64,000 nt of DNA from Neokomagataea anthophila (GTDB lineage: Bacteria; Pseudomonadota; Alphaproteobacteria; Acetobacterales; Acetobacteraceae). Location of the stretch: contig NZ_JAGRQH010000005.1 of NCBI RefSeq assembly GCF_018122595.1, forward strand, positions 62,001 to 126,000. The letters run 5' to 3'. The notes below the pieces were generated by a model. That model was given only the letters and a program-made list of their open reading frames with translations. It did no database searches and was not told the DNA's origin. How positions within the stretch are numbered: the first letter of the stretch is position 1; every line of letters starts with the position of its first letter. Position numbers and translations under genes: made by a program. Positions 46,635 through 56,215 of this stretch are shown in pieces.

Positions 46635-47814
46635 TAAGAAGGGTCAAGCCACCTCTGATGCGGGGCAGAGCGCCTCTGTATTTACGCATAAAATGGTACG
46701 CTTAGAGGATGGGTTGTCGTTGGAGTGTGGGGAGCATATTGCCCCATTAGAGATTGCCTATTGCACCTATGGGACTTTGTCGCCCGCGCGCGACAATGCA
46801 ATTTTTATCTGTCATGCTTTAACGGGTGACCAGTACGTTGCGGAACAAAATCCTCTGACCGGTAAACCGGGATGGTGGGCGCGTATGGTGGGGCCGGGTA
46901 AGCCGATTGATACGGACCGTTTTTTTGTTATTTGCTCTAACGTTTTGGGCGGCTGTTTAGGAACGACTGGCCCGACATCTGTGCGAGCAGAAACGGGGAC
47001 CGCATGGGATAGCGATTTCCCTCAAATTACAATGAAAGACATTGTAGCCGCGCAGGTGAAGTTGATTGATCATTTGGGGATTGGGCGCTTATTCGCTGTT
47101 GTCGGCGGCTCTATGGGAGGGATGCAAGCTCTGACATGGATTGCGCATCATTCTGATCGTGTTTTTGCGGCCATGCCGATTGCAACATCGCCATATCATT
47201 CAGCGCAGAATATTGCGTTTAATGAGGTAAGTCGGCAGGCTATTTTTGCTGATCCAGAATGGCATAAAGGGCGTTACCGGGATTATGGGGCAATACCGGC
47301 GCGTGGTCTTGGCGTGGCGCGTATGATGGCGCATATCACATATCTGTCTGAAGATGCTTTAAACCGAAAATTTGGCCGTAGAGTACGAAAAGCTGGCGCA
47401 TCTTCAGATGCTTTCCTTTTTGGGGAAATGTTTGAAGTCGAGAGTTATTTGCGGCATCAGGGGTCGACTTTTGTACGGCGGTTTGATGCGAACTCCTATC
47501 TGACGATTACGCGTGCCATGGATTACTTTGATTTATCGGCCGATCATGATGGAGATTTGTCGGTTCCGTTCCAAAATTGCTCAACACGTATTTGTGTCGT
47601 GTCTTTTAGTTCCGATTGGCTCTTTCCGACGACGCAGTCTCGCACTTTGGTGAGAGCTTTGAGTCGGGCTGGAGCGAATGTCTCGTTTGTAGAGATCGAA
47701 AGTGACCGTGGACATGATGCGTTTTTGCTGGATGAGCCTGAGTTTGATCGCACGGTGCGAGGGTTCTTGGATGGGGCGGCTGAGCATGCCGGTTTGCGGC
47801 GGGGGCAAGGTTAA
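46621..47814 (+). CDS. metX: Homoserine O-acetyltransferase (MetX family)
   Basis: A 397-residue alpha/beta hydrolase that activates homoserine for methionine synthesis. Nucleophile elbow [10 protein letters not shown] (Ser164), and the Asp and His of the triad in [10 protein letters not shown] and [15 protein letters not shown] and GGCLGTTGP are typical of MetX. Acetyl versus succinyl transfer cannot be settled by eye, since some proteobacterial MetX enzymes use succinyl-CoA. The gene overlaps metW by one base. No SAM riboswitch was recognised in its leader. Confidence 0.94.
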   Translation: MSSDDKKGQATSDAGQSASVFTHKMVRLEDGLSLECGEHIAPLEIAYCTYGTLSPARDNAIFICHALTGDQYVAEQNPLTGKPGWWARMVGPGKPIDTDRFFVICSNVLGGCLGTTGPTSVRAETGTAWDSDFPQITMKDIVAAQVKLIDHLGIGRLFAVVGGSMGGMQALTWIAHHSDRVFAAMPIATSPYHSAQNIAFNEVSRQAIFADPEWHKGRYRDYGAIPARGLGVARMMAHITYLSEDALNRKFGRRVRKAGASSDAFLFGEMFEVESYLRHQGSTFVRRFDANSYLTITRAMDYFDLSADHDGDLSVPFQNCSTRICVVSFSSDWLFPTTQSRTLVRALSRAGANVSFVEIESDRGHDAFLLDEPEFDRTVRGFLDGAAEHAGLRRGQG

Positions 47815-48413
47815 TGCGTGTTGATCAGCAGTTAATTGCAGAAATGATTACTCCCGGGTCACGCATTTTAGATGTCGGGAGTGGTGATGGTACTCTCATT
47901 GATTATTTGTATCGCACGCGAAAATGCGATGCGCGCGGCATAGAATTGGATATGCAGAGTGTGACGCAATCTGTCGCACATGGTTTGCCTGTTGTGCATG
48001 GTGATGCTGACCATGACTTGGCGCATTACCCTGATGATACGTTTGACTTTGTGGTTTTGCAAAGAACGCTTCAGGCTGTTGAGCGGCCGCAAGAGGTTTT
48101 GCGGCAGATGCTGCGTATTGGACGGCACGCTATCGTTTCATTCCCGAATTTTGGCCATTGGCGCTTGCGTTTACAGCTTTTGACGACAGGGCGAATGCCG
48201 ATGACGCCGGTCTGGAGTACGCCGTGGCACCAAACGCCGAATATCCATCCTTGTACGATCCGAGATTTTGTCGCGTTGTGTGAAGAAGAAAATTATACGA
48301 TCCGGCAATGGCTGGCGATTGATGAAGATGGCGCAAAGGCGCCATGGCGCCGTTCTGTGCGGTGGGCTAATCTTTTTGGTGAGCAGGCGCTTTTTTTATT
48401 AAGTCGTCAGTGA
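47814..48413 (+). CDS. metW: Methionine biosynthesis protein MetW
   Basis: A 199-residue class I methyltransferase-like protein. The glycine-rich SAM-type motif ILDVGSGDGTLIDYL (about residue 20) and DFVVLQRTLQAV are characteristic, as is the FPNFGHWRLRLQLL segment. MetW associates with MetX and is needed for its full activity in several proteobacteria. The two genes overlap at TAATG, a common pairing. Confidence 0.95.
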   Translation: MRVDQQLIAEMITPGSRILDVGSGDGTLIDYLYRTRKCDARGIELDMQSVTQSVAHGLPVVHGDADHDLAHYPDDTFDFVVLQRTLQAVERPQEVLRQMLRIGRHAIVSFPNFGHWRLRLQLLTTGRMPMTPVWSTPWHQTPNIHPCTIRDFVALCEEENYTIRQWLAIDEDGAKAPWRRSVRWANLFGEQALFLLSRQ

Positions 48414-48474
48414 ATGAAACATGTGGAGAGTGGGGCGTTAACGGAACGCCACCTCACTACGGAGACGATGTGTC

Positions 48475-49080
48475 ATGAATGCTATTATTGATGCGATACG
48501 TGAACGGCGTGCGCAAAAGAGCTTTGATGCTTCTTATGTCATTTCAGATGAAGAACTGACATCTATTCTGGAAACAACGCGGCATGCGCCGACGGCGTTT
48601 AATCTTCAAAATTATCGTTTTTTAGTAGTACGTGATGCGGAGCAGCGCCGCAAAATTAAAGAGGTTGCGTGGAATCAGCCGCAGATTGAGGATTGTGCTG
48701 CGCTGATCATTTTATGTGCTGACGTTCAGGCGTGGAAAAAAGAGCCGGCTCGTTATTGGAAAGATACACCAGAGCAGGTTCAAAATATTTATACGGGCCT
48801 TATTCAGCAGTATTACGAGGGTAAGCCTCAGGTTCAACGTGATGAGGCATTCCGATCTTGTGGTATTGCAGCTTATGCGCTCATGATGGCTGCTGCGGCA
48901 CATGGTTTGCAGACCTGCCCAATGGATGGGTTTGATTTTGCAAAGGTCGCGGAGATTATTCGTCTGCCTGAAGACCATGAACTGGTGATGTTTGTTGCTT
49001 TAGGAAAAGGGCTAGAAGCGCCCAAAGGGCGTGGTGGATTTTTGCCACTGAATGAGATTGTCCTGCACGATAGCTTTTGA
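48475..49080 (+). CDS. Nitroreductase family protein
   Basis: A 201-residue FMN-dependent oxidoreductase of the nitroreductase fold. The N-terminal RRAQKSFDASYVISDEELT and the segment HAPTAFNLQNYRFLVV (FMN-phosphate contact) are typical, and the C-terminal part has VALGKG before the final strand. Complete for the family. Physiological substrate unknown; related proteins reduce quinones, nitro compounds or flavin. A small hairpin GGCGTT/AACGCC lies before the gene. Confidence 0.88.
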   Translation: MNAIIDAIRERRAQKSFDASYVISDEELTSILETTRHAPTAFNLQNYRFLVVRDAEQRRKIKEVAWNQPQIEDCAALIILCADVQAWKKEPARYWKDTPEQVQNIYTGLIQQYYEGKPQVQRDEAFRSCGIAAYALMMAAAAHGLQTCPMDGFDFAKVAEIIRLPEDHELVMFVALGKGLEAPKGRGGFLPLNEIVLHDSF

Positions 49081-49138
49081 TTGTTTGTAACGCTTTTGGT
49101 TTCAAAGAGGCGTTTTGTGTCTCTTTGTCGTGGTTCTC

Positions 49139-49202
49139 TTGCGGGCGCGAGGGAGTTGCTATAGTGGTGCCGCCCTCGGCTCGTGGTTTGTAGAGCCGAG
49201 GG
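49139..49202 (+). promoter_or_regulatory. Candidate promoter and 5' hairpin of the DEAD-box helicase transcript
   Basis: TTGCGG (49139-49144) and TATAGT (49160-49165) are 15 bp apart. A start near 49172 would begin the RNA directly at a perfect 10-bp hairpin, CCCTCGGCTC / GAGCCGAGGG (49173-49202, 10-nt loop). The leader to the helicase ATG would then be about 220 nt. Confidence 0.5.
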
Positions 49203-49392
49203 TGATGGTTTTCCGTTGCGTTGTTCTTATGAAGGACGGGCGTAACGATGCTGAGAGCAAAGCTTGTATCTTTGTCTTAAACGCTAGAAAGCATCTCCGC
49301 TTGCGTTCAGGGTTCGTGCCGCTATGCGCGCTATGATGCGTTGGACGCCGCTTACTCGCGAACCGTGTTTAGCCGTCCCTTAGGAGGGGGCC
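49203..49392 (+). other. Remainder of the helicase leader
   Basis: Together with the preceding site this fills the 312-bp gap before the helicase gene. Short ORFs such as MLRAKLVSLS occur but have no ribosome-binding support. GGACGG (from 49236) and CCGTCC (near the Shine-Dalgarno AGGAGGGGG) are complementary and could form a long-range pair near the start codon. Confidence 0.35.
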
Positions 49393-50718
49393 ATGACAAA
49401 TTTTGCCGCGCTGAATCTGGCGGATCCTATTCAAAAAGCGTTGACCGAAGCTGGTTACGTTACCCCAACCCCTATCCAAGCTGGTGCGATCCCATACTTG
49501 CTCGAAGGGCGTGACCTGCTCGGTCTAGCGCAAACGGGTACAGGCAAGACCGCTGCTTTTGCATTGCCTATTCTTGACCATCTGTGCCGTGAGCGACGTA
49601 AAGCGCCGCCGAAGGGCGTACGTGCGCTGGTTTTAGCGCCAACGCGTGAACTGGCTTCACAGATTGCGGAGAGTTTCTCCACCTATGCGCGTCATATGCC
49701 ATTCAAGCATGCTGTTGTTTTCGGCGGTGTGGGGCAGGGGCGTCAAATTGAAGCAATGCGCCGTGGCGTAGATGTTCTGGTGGCTGCACCGGGACGTTTG
49801 TTGGACCTGATCGGTCAAGGCCATATTGATTTATCTGCTTTGGAAATCTTGGTTCTTGATGAAGCAGATCGTATGTTGGACATGGGGTTTGTGCGGGATA
49901 TTCGCCGTATTATGGCGTTGGTTCCAGAAGAACGTCAGACCCTATTGTTCTCGGCAACGATGCCAGCGTCTATCAATGACCTTGCACATTCATTGCTGAA
50001 AAACCCTGCTAAAGTACAGGTTACGCCTGAATCCAGCACGGTAGACCGTATTCGCCAAGCTGTGATGTTTGTGGACACGCCAAACAAAAAAGACGTGGTT
50101 CACATGCTGGTAGATAGCCCAAATGTGGTGCGGGCTGTTGTCTTTACGCTGATGAAGCATGAAGCCAATAAAGTGGCTGAGTTTTTGAACAAAAAAGGCA
50201 TCACGGCGGAAGCCATTCACGGTAATAAATCACAAGGGGCGCGTGAGCGTGCTATGAGTGGTTTCCGTAATGGTACGTTGAAGGTGCTGGTTGCTACGGA
50301 TATTGCGGCGCGTGGCATTGACGTTGATGATGTGACGCACGTCTTCAATTATGATCTGCCAAATGTGCCAGAGTCTTATGTGCATCGTATCGGCCGTACG
50401 GCACGTGCAGGCCGTGATGGCTGGGCTGTGTCGTTGTGTGATGCCGAGCAGCGTGCGTGGCTGCGCGATATTGAGCGTAAGATTGATAAAGAGATCCCCG
50501 TTGTAACGGATCATCCTTATCATTCGGATGCGGCTCAGAATTCTACACAACGTCCACCGGTTTTAGGTGGTGGTCGTGGTGGCGGTCAGCGTGGTGGCGG
50601 CGGTGGCGGTGGTCGCCGTCGTCCTCAGCAGGGTGGTGGTGCGCCAGGTGGCCGCTCAAATGGTGGCCCGCGTGCGGGCGGTGGCCGTCCGCGCTCATCG
50701 GGTCGCCGTCCGTCCTGA
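49393..50718 (+). CDS. DEAD-box ATP-dependent RNA helicase, RhlE-like
   Basis: A 441-residue RNA helicase. Motifs in order: Q motif (VTPTPIQAGAIP), motif I AQTGTGKT, motif Ia PTRELASQ, motif II DEAD (VLDEADRMLDMGF), motif III SAT, motif V ATDIAARGIDV and motif VI HRIGRTARAGRDG. The C-terminal tail of about 60 residues is almost all Gly, Arg and Pro (RGG-like), which binds RNA non-specifically. RhlE-type proteins act in ribosome assembly and in RNA decay with RNase E at low temperature. AGGAGG precedes the ATG. Confidence 0.95.
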   Translation: MTNFAALNLADPIQKALTEAGYVTPTPIQAGAIPYLLEGRDLLGLAQTGTGKTAAFALPILDHLCRERRKAPPKGVRALVLAPTRELASQIAESFSTYARHMPFKHAVVFGGVGQGRQIEAMRRGVDVLVAAPGRLLDLIGQGHIDLSALEILVLDEADRMLDMGFVRDIRRIMALVPEERQTLLFSATMPASINDLAHSLLKNPAKVQVTPESSTVDRIRQAVMFVDTPNKKDVVHMLVDSPNVVRAVVFTLMKHEANKVAEFLNKKGITAEAIHGNKSQGARERAMSGFRNGTLKVLVATDIAARGIDVDDVTHVFNYDLPNVPESYVHRIGRTARAGRDGWAVSLCDAEQRAWLRDIERKIDKEIPVVTDHPYHSDAAQNSTQRPPVLGGGRGGGQRGGGGGGGRRRPQQGGGAPGGRSNGGPRAGGGRPRSSGRRPS

Positions 50719-50748
50719 ATATAGTCATGTTGTATGGCGAGATCGCTT

Positions 50749-50769
50749 TGTAAAAAGAGAATTTTTACA
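50749..50769 (+). terminator. AT-rich hairpin after the helicase gene
   Basis: TGTAAAAA and TTTTTACA pair perfectly around GAGAA, 31 nt after the helicase stop. The stem is weak, with T on its 3' arm only; a possible terminator. Confidence 0.4.
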
Positions 50770-50961
50770 CGGTGGCTTCGCCATGAGGCACATGACATCG
50801 TATTGCTCCGAGTTCTGTACAAGGGCTTGGAGCTTTTTCGTTGTGGGGGTGGAAACGTTCGTCTGTCTGGCACTTGGATAGTGGATGCTTTTGAGGTGCC
50901 ATTCCTCGTGATAGAAGGTTACGCGGAGAGATGTGGGCGCCGTCGAGTGAAAGTGAACGCT

Positions 50962-51315
50962 ATGATAATGCTGTATGGAATTAAGACGTGTGACACAGTA
51001 CGCAAAGCGTGCCGTTGGCTAGATGCTGCCGGGATTGCTTATCAGTATTATGATTTGCGGAAAGATGGTCTCACGCAAGAGGTGCTGGCAGGTTGGTTGC
51101 AGCAGGTCGGGTGGGAGAAGCTGCTCAATCGTAGTGGTATGACGTATCGTAAGCTGTCTGCAGAAGATAAAGAGCGTTTGAATGCAGATACGGCGTTAGG
51201 GATGCTTTTAGAACAACCCACTCTTATGCGGCGCCCTATTTTGCTCGAAGATGGAAAGGTTTTACATCTGGGCTTTAAGCCGGAGCAATATGAGGCTTTG
51301 TTTTTGCACAAATAA
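50962..51315 (+). CDS. ArsC/Spx-family reductase (YffB-like)
   Basis: A 117-residue thioredoxin-fold protein of the ArsC family. MLYGIKTCDTVRKACRWL has a single active-site Cys (Cys10) and no CxxC; FKPEQYEALF closes the domain as in YffB. The conserved Arg of the family is in LMRRPILLEDGKVLHLGF. YffB-like proteins are probably glutathione-dependent thiol reductases; arsenate reduction is not implied. The open frame continues 76 codons upstream, but that part has no family similarity and the domain starts here. An ATG two codons later could also be used. Confidence 0.85.
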   Translation: MIMLYGIKTCDTVRKACRWLDAAGIAYQYYDLRKDGLTQEVLAGWLQQVGWEKLLNRSGMTYRKLSAEDKERLNADTALGMLLEQPTLMRRPILLEDGKVLHLGFKPEQYEALFLHK

Positions 51316-51348
51316 AACAAAAGCCACCCCCTCATGTGAAGGGGTGGC
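51316..51348 (-). terminator. Terminator of the TonB receptor gene
   Basis: Stem GCCACCCC / GGGGTGGC (51323-51330 with 51341-51348). On the minus strand it lies 13 nt after the receptor stop and is followed by TTTTGTTTTATTT. It also lies just after the plus-strand ArsC-like gene, with weaker T content in that direction. Confidence 0.85.
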
Positions 51349-51361
51349 ACTGTTGGGTTTT

Positions 51362-53941
51362 TTAGAAGGTCGCGTTAATACGGCCGTAGTAATATCCACC
51401 AAACATGGGGATTTGTGCTGAGTCTTGATCGTAGACTGTTGCACCGAGCGTATTAACGTATCCAGGTACTTTGCGTGGTCGGATATTGAAGAGGTTATTG
51501 CCGCCGACTGCAACGTGCCAATGATCGTTAAAGCGATACCCAACTTCAAGATCAGTCAGCCAGCGTGGCGTATTCTTGAATTGATAGAAGCAAGAGTTGG
51601 AATACTGAAGAGCTTTACCATCTTTGGGGCAGGATGCCGCAGATGGCGTCCAGTCTTCATAGGTCAACATGCCGGTTGTTTGGCCATAGCGGGTTTGGCG
51701 TAGATTGACGTCCCAGTTTTTATAGGTCCAGTACGCGTTCAAGATCAGTTTGCTACGTGGATATTCAGTGGTAAGGGCTGCAATGTTTTGTTCAGTGAGC
51801 AGCGCACTCCCGGTAGAACCAATAGCATTATGGTGCAACCGAGTACGGTTCAAGTCCAATGCCGCTGTAACCGCAAGATTACCGTATTTGTGCAGGTGGA
51901 AGAGGTAATCAGTTTTAATATCTAAGCCTTGTGTACGTGTGCTGGCACCGTTGGCGAAGTAAGACGCTGAAACGTTTGAGTAATCAGAGGGGCTAAGGTC
52001 GCTGGGTAGAGACAGGCCCATTTGTTGGATTGCAGCAATGGCTGGAAGGCCATTGGTGGTGCCGCCTTGGACAATACGGTCACGAATATTGATTTGATAG
52101 ACGTCTGTTTCAATATGCCAGCCTGTTACCGGCTCTACAACGACACCACCGCTGGCGCTTACAGAGCGTTCAGGCTTCAGAGGGGATGCACCAAGAGAGC
52201 GGGCAGCTGCAGAGTTGACCGGGAGGATACCGCCAGCACCAGTGGGAGAAACGTTGAGTGCGCTGAAGTTTTGTTCAGCTAGTGTCGGTGCGCGGAAACC
52301 ATTGCTGATGGTGCCACGTATGCCAATACGTTTAGTGAAGTCGTAACGGGTTGAAACTTTACCGATTTCGTTGTTGCCGACGTCCGTGTAATGTTCAAAT
52401 CGGCCGGCAAAGTCTACTTCCCATTTTGGGGTGAAGTGGAAGTCTCCATCCATGTACCCTGCCCAAATATTGCGCCACCATTTCCCTGCATCTTGTGGCG
52501 TTAGGCCTGCGTAGCCTGCGGTGCCGCCTGAGTAATAGGAAGCTGGATTGCCTGCAGTAATTTGATAACCATCGAGGCGGTGCTGTGCACCAAAGGCCCA
52601 AGTAACGGGAACGGCATTAAAGAGGCTGAAATGACGGCGGAAGTCGAGAGTATTGGTCCACTGAGACATGCTGTAACCTTCAGCAAGTGCATCTGTGGGG
52701 GTGTAGCCAGTTGCTAGGTAGAGTGCTTGGTTGGCGGTATTTTTGTTGCCGATACGGTCGATATCTTCACCATAGACAGTGCTAAGATCCCAATCAAAAC
52801 CGTAGACTTGGCCTTTCAGCCCGAGAATTGTACCGAAATCATTTTCTTCATTGGTTTCAATCGGAGAGAAGCCGTAAGGGTGGACTTCTGGAGCCTTGTT
52901 GGGCGTACGATAGTTCTCGAACGCTTCGGCGTGGCGGTGAGCGTAGCTGACTTGTCCGTAGAAATCGATATTCTCGTTGATGCTACGGCCAAAATTGATG
53001 AAGAGGTTTTCACGCGTCTCTTCTGGGGTGCTCATGATTTTGTTGCTAGTGGCTGGAGGCTGATATCCGCCAGCAGGTGCCGTGTACAAGACTGATGCTA
53101 CGCCGGGAGGTGTGTAGCCTACGAGGCGGTGGTCAAAAACATTTTTCGTGATGAAGTGATCAGAGTGTGTGAGCTGAGCGCCGATATGAACATAGCCATT
53201 ATCGCCCCATTTGAAGCCACCATCGCCGTTGACCTGATACTGCCAGCCGTCTCCATTATAGGCATTTGCACCACTTTGTGCAGAGATATTGAAGCCGTGG
53301 CTTTGCTTCTTGGTAATGATATTCACAACACCAGCAATTGCGTCGGAGCCATACATGGCAGCCGCGCCGTCCTCTAAGACTTCAATATGATCGACCATAT
53401 TGGCAGGGATCATACTGAGATCGACAGGAGTGGCACCAAATTCTGGTCCTGCATCTTGGTAGATATTCGCAGTGGTATGGCGGCGTTTACCATCGACTAG
53501 AACCAGAACTTGGTTTGGGTTTAAGCCGCGCATACGAATGGAGGATGTTAGGGCACCGCTATCTGCGCCCATGTTGGAAACGTTGATCTGTGCATAAGTG
53601 TGTGTGATGGCGTCAGCCAAATTTACGGCACCTGAGCGGCGCAATGTTGCATTTGAAATAACGCTGATTGGAGCGATGCTCTGTCGTGCGTGGCGGTTTG
53701 TTGCGTGGGTGCCTGTTACGACGACAGATTCGTCTTCTGAATGTGGTTCAATGTGGTGATGGCGAGCCGCAGGCAAAGTGTGTAAGGGCGCTGCTGTTGG
53801 GGCAACGTTATTTGTAGAACTGCCTGTGGGGTGATGTGCTTTATGAGTATGCGTTGTGGCTGCCAGTGCATTGGATGCCTGAAGGCTCCATGCTGTTGAG
53901 GCCAGAATGGTTGCTAATAAAAGGTTTTGACGCCGTTTCAT
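51362..53941 (-). CDS. TonB-dependent receptor, ligand unknown
   Basis: An 859-residue outer-membrane receptor. The signal peptide ends near SNALA-ATT; the start MKRRQNLLLATILAS is chosen because it gives a normal signal, and the open frame 20 codons upstream does not. After a His-rich linker, the TonB box region is SVVVTGTHA. The plug domain has IRMRGLNPNQVLVLVDGKRRH and IEVLEDGAAAMYGSDAIAGVVNIITK. A 22-strand barrel ends with INATF. The residues do not reveal the ligand. It is on the same strand as, and 183 bp downstream of, a class V PLP enzyme, which hints at uptake of a small organic compound. Confidence 0.9.
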   Translation of the reverse strand: MKRRQNLLLATILASTAWSLQASNALAATTHTHKAHHPTGSSTNNVAPTAAPLHTLPAARHHHIEPHSEDESVVVTGTHATNRHARQSIAPISVISNATLRRSGAVNLADAITHTYAQINVSNMGADSGALTSSIRMRGLNPNQVLVLVDGKRRHTTANIYQDAGPEFGATPVDLSMIPANMVDHIEVLEDGAAAMYGSDAIAGVVNIITKKQSHGFNISAQSGANAYNGDGWQYQVNGDGGFKWGDNGYVHIGAQLTHSDHFITKNVFDHRLVGYTPPGVASVLYTAPAGGYQPPATSNKIMSTPEETRENLFINFGRSINENIDFYGQVSYAHRHAEAFENYRTPNKAPEVHPYGFSPIETNEENDFGTILGLKGQVYGFDWDLSTVYGEDIDRIGNKNTANQALYLATGYTPTDALAEGYSMSQWTNTLDFRRHFSLFNAVPVTWAFGAQHRLDGYQITAGNPASYYSGGTAGYAGLTPQDAGKWWRNIWAGYMDGDFHFTPKWEVDFAGRFEHYTDVGNNEIGKVSTRYDFTKRIGIRGTISNGFRAPTLAEQNFSALNVSPTGAGGILPVNSAAARSLGASPLKPERSVSASGGVVVEPVTGWHIETDVYQINIRDRIVQGGTTNGLPAIAAIQQMGLSLPSDLSPSDYSNVSASYFANGASTRTQGLDIKTDYLFHLHKYGNLAVTAALDLNRTRLHHNAIGSTGSALLTEQNIAALTTEYPRSKLILNAYWTYKNWDVNLRQTRYGQTTGMLTYEDWTPSAASCPKDGKALQYSNSCFYQFKNTPRWLTDLEVGYRFNDHWHVAVGGNNLFNIRPRKVPGYVNTLGATVYDQDSAQIPMFGGYYYGRINATF

Positions 53942-54077
53942 GATGGTCCCTGTCCCAATGGAGAGTGGGTTAAGAGCATCATTAAACGGCTTTGTGATCA
54001 ATTATGTTTCTTAACCGTTATATTAATAAACGAATTTTGTTGCGATTAAGACACGGTTTTTGAAGTGAAATGTCTTT

Positions 54078-54115
54078 TGTCAGGAGGTTGTCGGTAATGA
54101 AATATCCTCCTGACA
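54078..54115. repeat. 10-bp inverted repeat between the PLP-enzyme and receptor genes
   Basis: TGTCAGGAGG and CCTCCTGACA, perfect complements with an 18-nt loop, 10 nt after the PLP-enzyme stop. No T-run follows on the minus strand, so it may be an RNA 3' stabiliser, a weak terminator or an operator for the receptor. Confidence 0.5.
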
Positions 54116-54124
54116 GAAAGTGCT

Positions 54125-55621
54125 TTAAGCCGCAGGTTTGAAGCGTGCTGTGCTGCGGTCTACATCATAGAAACTGGCGGTTTCATGGGGGTTAGAGGCG
54201 AGTTCTATGACGGATTTTAGAATATAATCCACCTTTTCATCGCTCATGAGGACGCTCAGATTTAGGCGTACCCATCCTGGTTTTTGAATTTCTTCGCCAT
54301 TCATGATTGCAGACCGTATCGTTTCGGATTCCGATTCGTTGATGTCGAGAAGGCGGTGAGCGTATGGTCCCGCACACGCGCAGCCACCGCGCGCTTGAAT
54401 GCCGTATTTATCGGACAGCATGCGTGTGAAGAGTTGTTGGTGAATACTGCCGCCATTTTTGATGTCGTGAATTCGAAATGAAAAAATGGGTAATGCGTTG
54501 GCTTGTGTATTCCCGAGAATTTCAATCGCAGGATGATTGGCCCAGGCGGAGAGTGCTTTTTGACGAAGTATCGCTTGCCGTTCCGCAAGATACGCTGCGC
54601 CAATAGCATCCTTAGCGACAAAAGCGAGTGCTGCACGGATATCACCGAGAACGTTTGGTGTACCGCCTTCTTCGCGGGCCACGAGGTTCTCACTGTAATC
54701 GTGCCCCCATGGTGAGACGAAGCGCACGGTACCACCGCCGGGAGCTGATGGTGTTTTGCGGGTAAAAGCAGCATTGCGTGCGATGAGCAGGCCAGATGCG
54801 CCTGGGCCACCTAAAAATTTGTGGCATGAAATGACGACGGCATCTTTTTCTTCTGGGGTGCCTGCTTTCATGTCGATGGGCAGGTAAGGGCCTGCGCCAG
54901 CATAATCCCAAATGGCTAATGCGTTGTGGCGTTTGAGCAGGCGTGTCACGGCGTCTGTGTCGGTGATGATACCTGTGACATTTGAAGCTGCGGAAAATGA
55001 CCCAATTTTTACGCGCGTATTGTTGGGGTCTGCATCGGTAATTTTTTGAAGTTCGCCTTCAAGGATGGTGAGATCAGGTCCGCCATTTTTAGCCTCTGGA
55101 ATCTCGATCAGTTCTGCACCGCTCTCTCTCCAAGGCAAGATATTGGAGTGATGCTCATAGGGACCAATCAGCACCACGGGGCGCGTGCCATTTGCACAGT
55201 GTTCTGGGATATTTGCGAGGTGCACCAGACGGTTGAGGCCGGAGGTTGCGCCTGCGCCGGAAAAGATGGTGCTAAACTGGTCTTGAGGGGCAGAGCATAG
55301 TTCAGCGATGGTGCGCCGTGATTCGTTTCGGAGGCGCGTCATGCTGCTGCCGCAATAGGACGCTTCGGTATGACTATTGGCGTAGAAAGGGAGTACATGC
55401 TCCATGATGAAATGCTCAATCGGCGCAAGTGCTCGTCCAGATGCGACGTAATCAGCATATAATAGCGGAATTGTTCCGAAATGGGTTTGAATTAAAGTGC
55501 CATCTCCAATGACGGTATTGGCAAGCCCTTCATGACCTTGTGCTCGGAGGGCGGCTGCAAAGGCTCGAAACGCGTTCACGCTGTCTGTCGGAGCGATTGA
55601 TGGGGTGTTGTGAGAGGTCAT
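54125..55621 (-). CDS. Class V PLP-dependent enzyme (cysteine desulfurase/selenocysteine lyase-like)
   Basis: A 498-residue fold-type I enzyme of the class V aminotransferase group, longer than the usual 400-410 of SufS or NifS, with an N-terminal extension of about 45 residues. The PLP Lys is probably Lys268 in ISCHKFLGGPGASG; Asp239 (WDYAGAG) would contact the ring nitrogen. A Cys-rich loop, RGGCACAGPYAH (about residues 416-427), is in the place where SufS-type enzymes carry the catalytic Cys. It could be a desulfurase, selenocysteine lyase or related lyase. The gene is divergent from an Lrp regulator, which may control it. Confidence 0.85.
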   Translation of the reverse strand: MTSHNTPSIAPTDSVNAFRAFAAALRAQGHEGLANTVIGDGTLIQTHFGTIPLLYADYVASGRALAPIEHFIMEHVLPFYANSHTEASYCGSSMTRLRNESRRTIAELCSAPQDQFSTIFSGAGATSGLNRLVHLANIPEHCANGTRPVVLIGPYEHHSNILPWRESGAELIEIPEAKNGGPDLTILEGELQKITDADPNNTRVKIGSFSAASNVTGIITDTDAVTRLLKRHNALAIWDYAGAGPYLPIDMKAGTPEEKDAVVISCHKFLGGPGASGLLIARNAAFTRKTPSAPGGGTVRFVSPWGHDYSENLVAREEGGTPNVLGDIRAALAFVAKDAIGAAYLAERQAILRQKALSAWANHPAIEILGNTQANALPIFSFRIHDIKNGGSIHQQLFTRMLSDKYGIQARGGCACAGPYAHRLLDINESESETIRSAIMNGEEIQKPGWVRLNLSVLMSDEKVDYILKSVIELASNPHETASFYDVDRSTARFKPAA

Positions 55622-55739
55622 GATGATGTGTCATTTTCTTTGCTTGGTGGGGCGTTGAAGAAGGAATATCGTGAAATAAGTAAAAAAAAATGCATTTTTT
55701 ATAGGTTAAAAAGTCTATTTTGTTGTCAAATGAGGATAT

Positions 55740-56201
55740 ATGGAACGAAAATTAGATCATATTGATCGCGAAATTGTAAAAATCCTTCAGAAGCAAGGGA
55801 CACCGTCTCAGCGGGAACTCGCGGAGAAGGTAGGCTTGTCACAAAATGCTTGTTGGCGGCGTTTGCATGCCCTGCGTGATCAAGGGGTGATCTGCCAAGA
55901 TACTGTGAGGCTAAACGCTAAGGCTTTGGGTTTGGAATTGACGGTTTTTGTCTTGGTACGAACACGTCATCATGCACGGGAATGGTTTGAATCGTTCCGA
56001 AATGTGGTGATGGGCATTCCAAACATTGTTGATTTTTTTAGAATAGCGGGTGAATATGACTATCTCATGAAGGTTGTCGCGCGGGATATGAACGATTTTG
56101 ACCGTGTGTACCAACAGATCATCGGACGTGTCGAACTGGATGCGATTACGTCATATATGACGATGGAAACTTTGGCGGATAACCGCGACCTTCCCGTTTG
56201 A
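55740..56201 (+). CDS. Lrp/AsnC family transcriptional regulator
   Basis: A 153-residue regulator. An N-terminal helix-turn-helix (QRELAEKVGLSQNACWRRLHALRDQGVI, in part) is followed by the RAM ligand-binding domain (about residues 70-150), which binds an amino acid in the family. FRIAGEYDYLMKVVARDMNDFD is the typical RAM segment. It is divergent from the class V PLP enzyme and 14 bp before an amino-acid permease, so it probably regulates both in response to an amino acid. Confidence 0.93.
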   Translation: MERKLDHIDREIVKILQKQGTPSQRELAEKVGLSQNACWRRLHALRDQGVICQDTVRLNAKALGLELTVFVLVRTRHHAREWFESFRNVVMGIPNIVDFFRIAGEYDYLMKVVARDMNDFDRVYQQIIGRVELDAITSYMTMETLADNRDLPV

Positions 56202-56215
56202 AATAAGGATTTTTC

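Noticed and set aside
50734-50961. A 76-codon in-frame extension of the ArsC-like gene
   Set aside because: The ArsC fold begins at the ATG at 50962; the extension has no family similarity and no ribosome-binding site, so it is treated as spacer.
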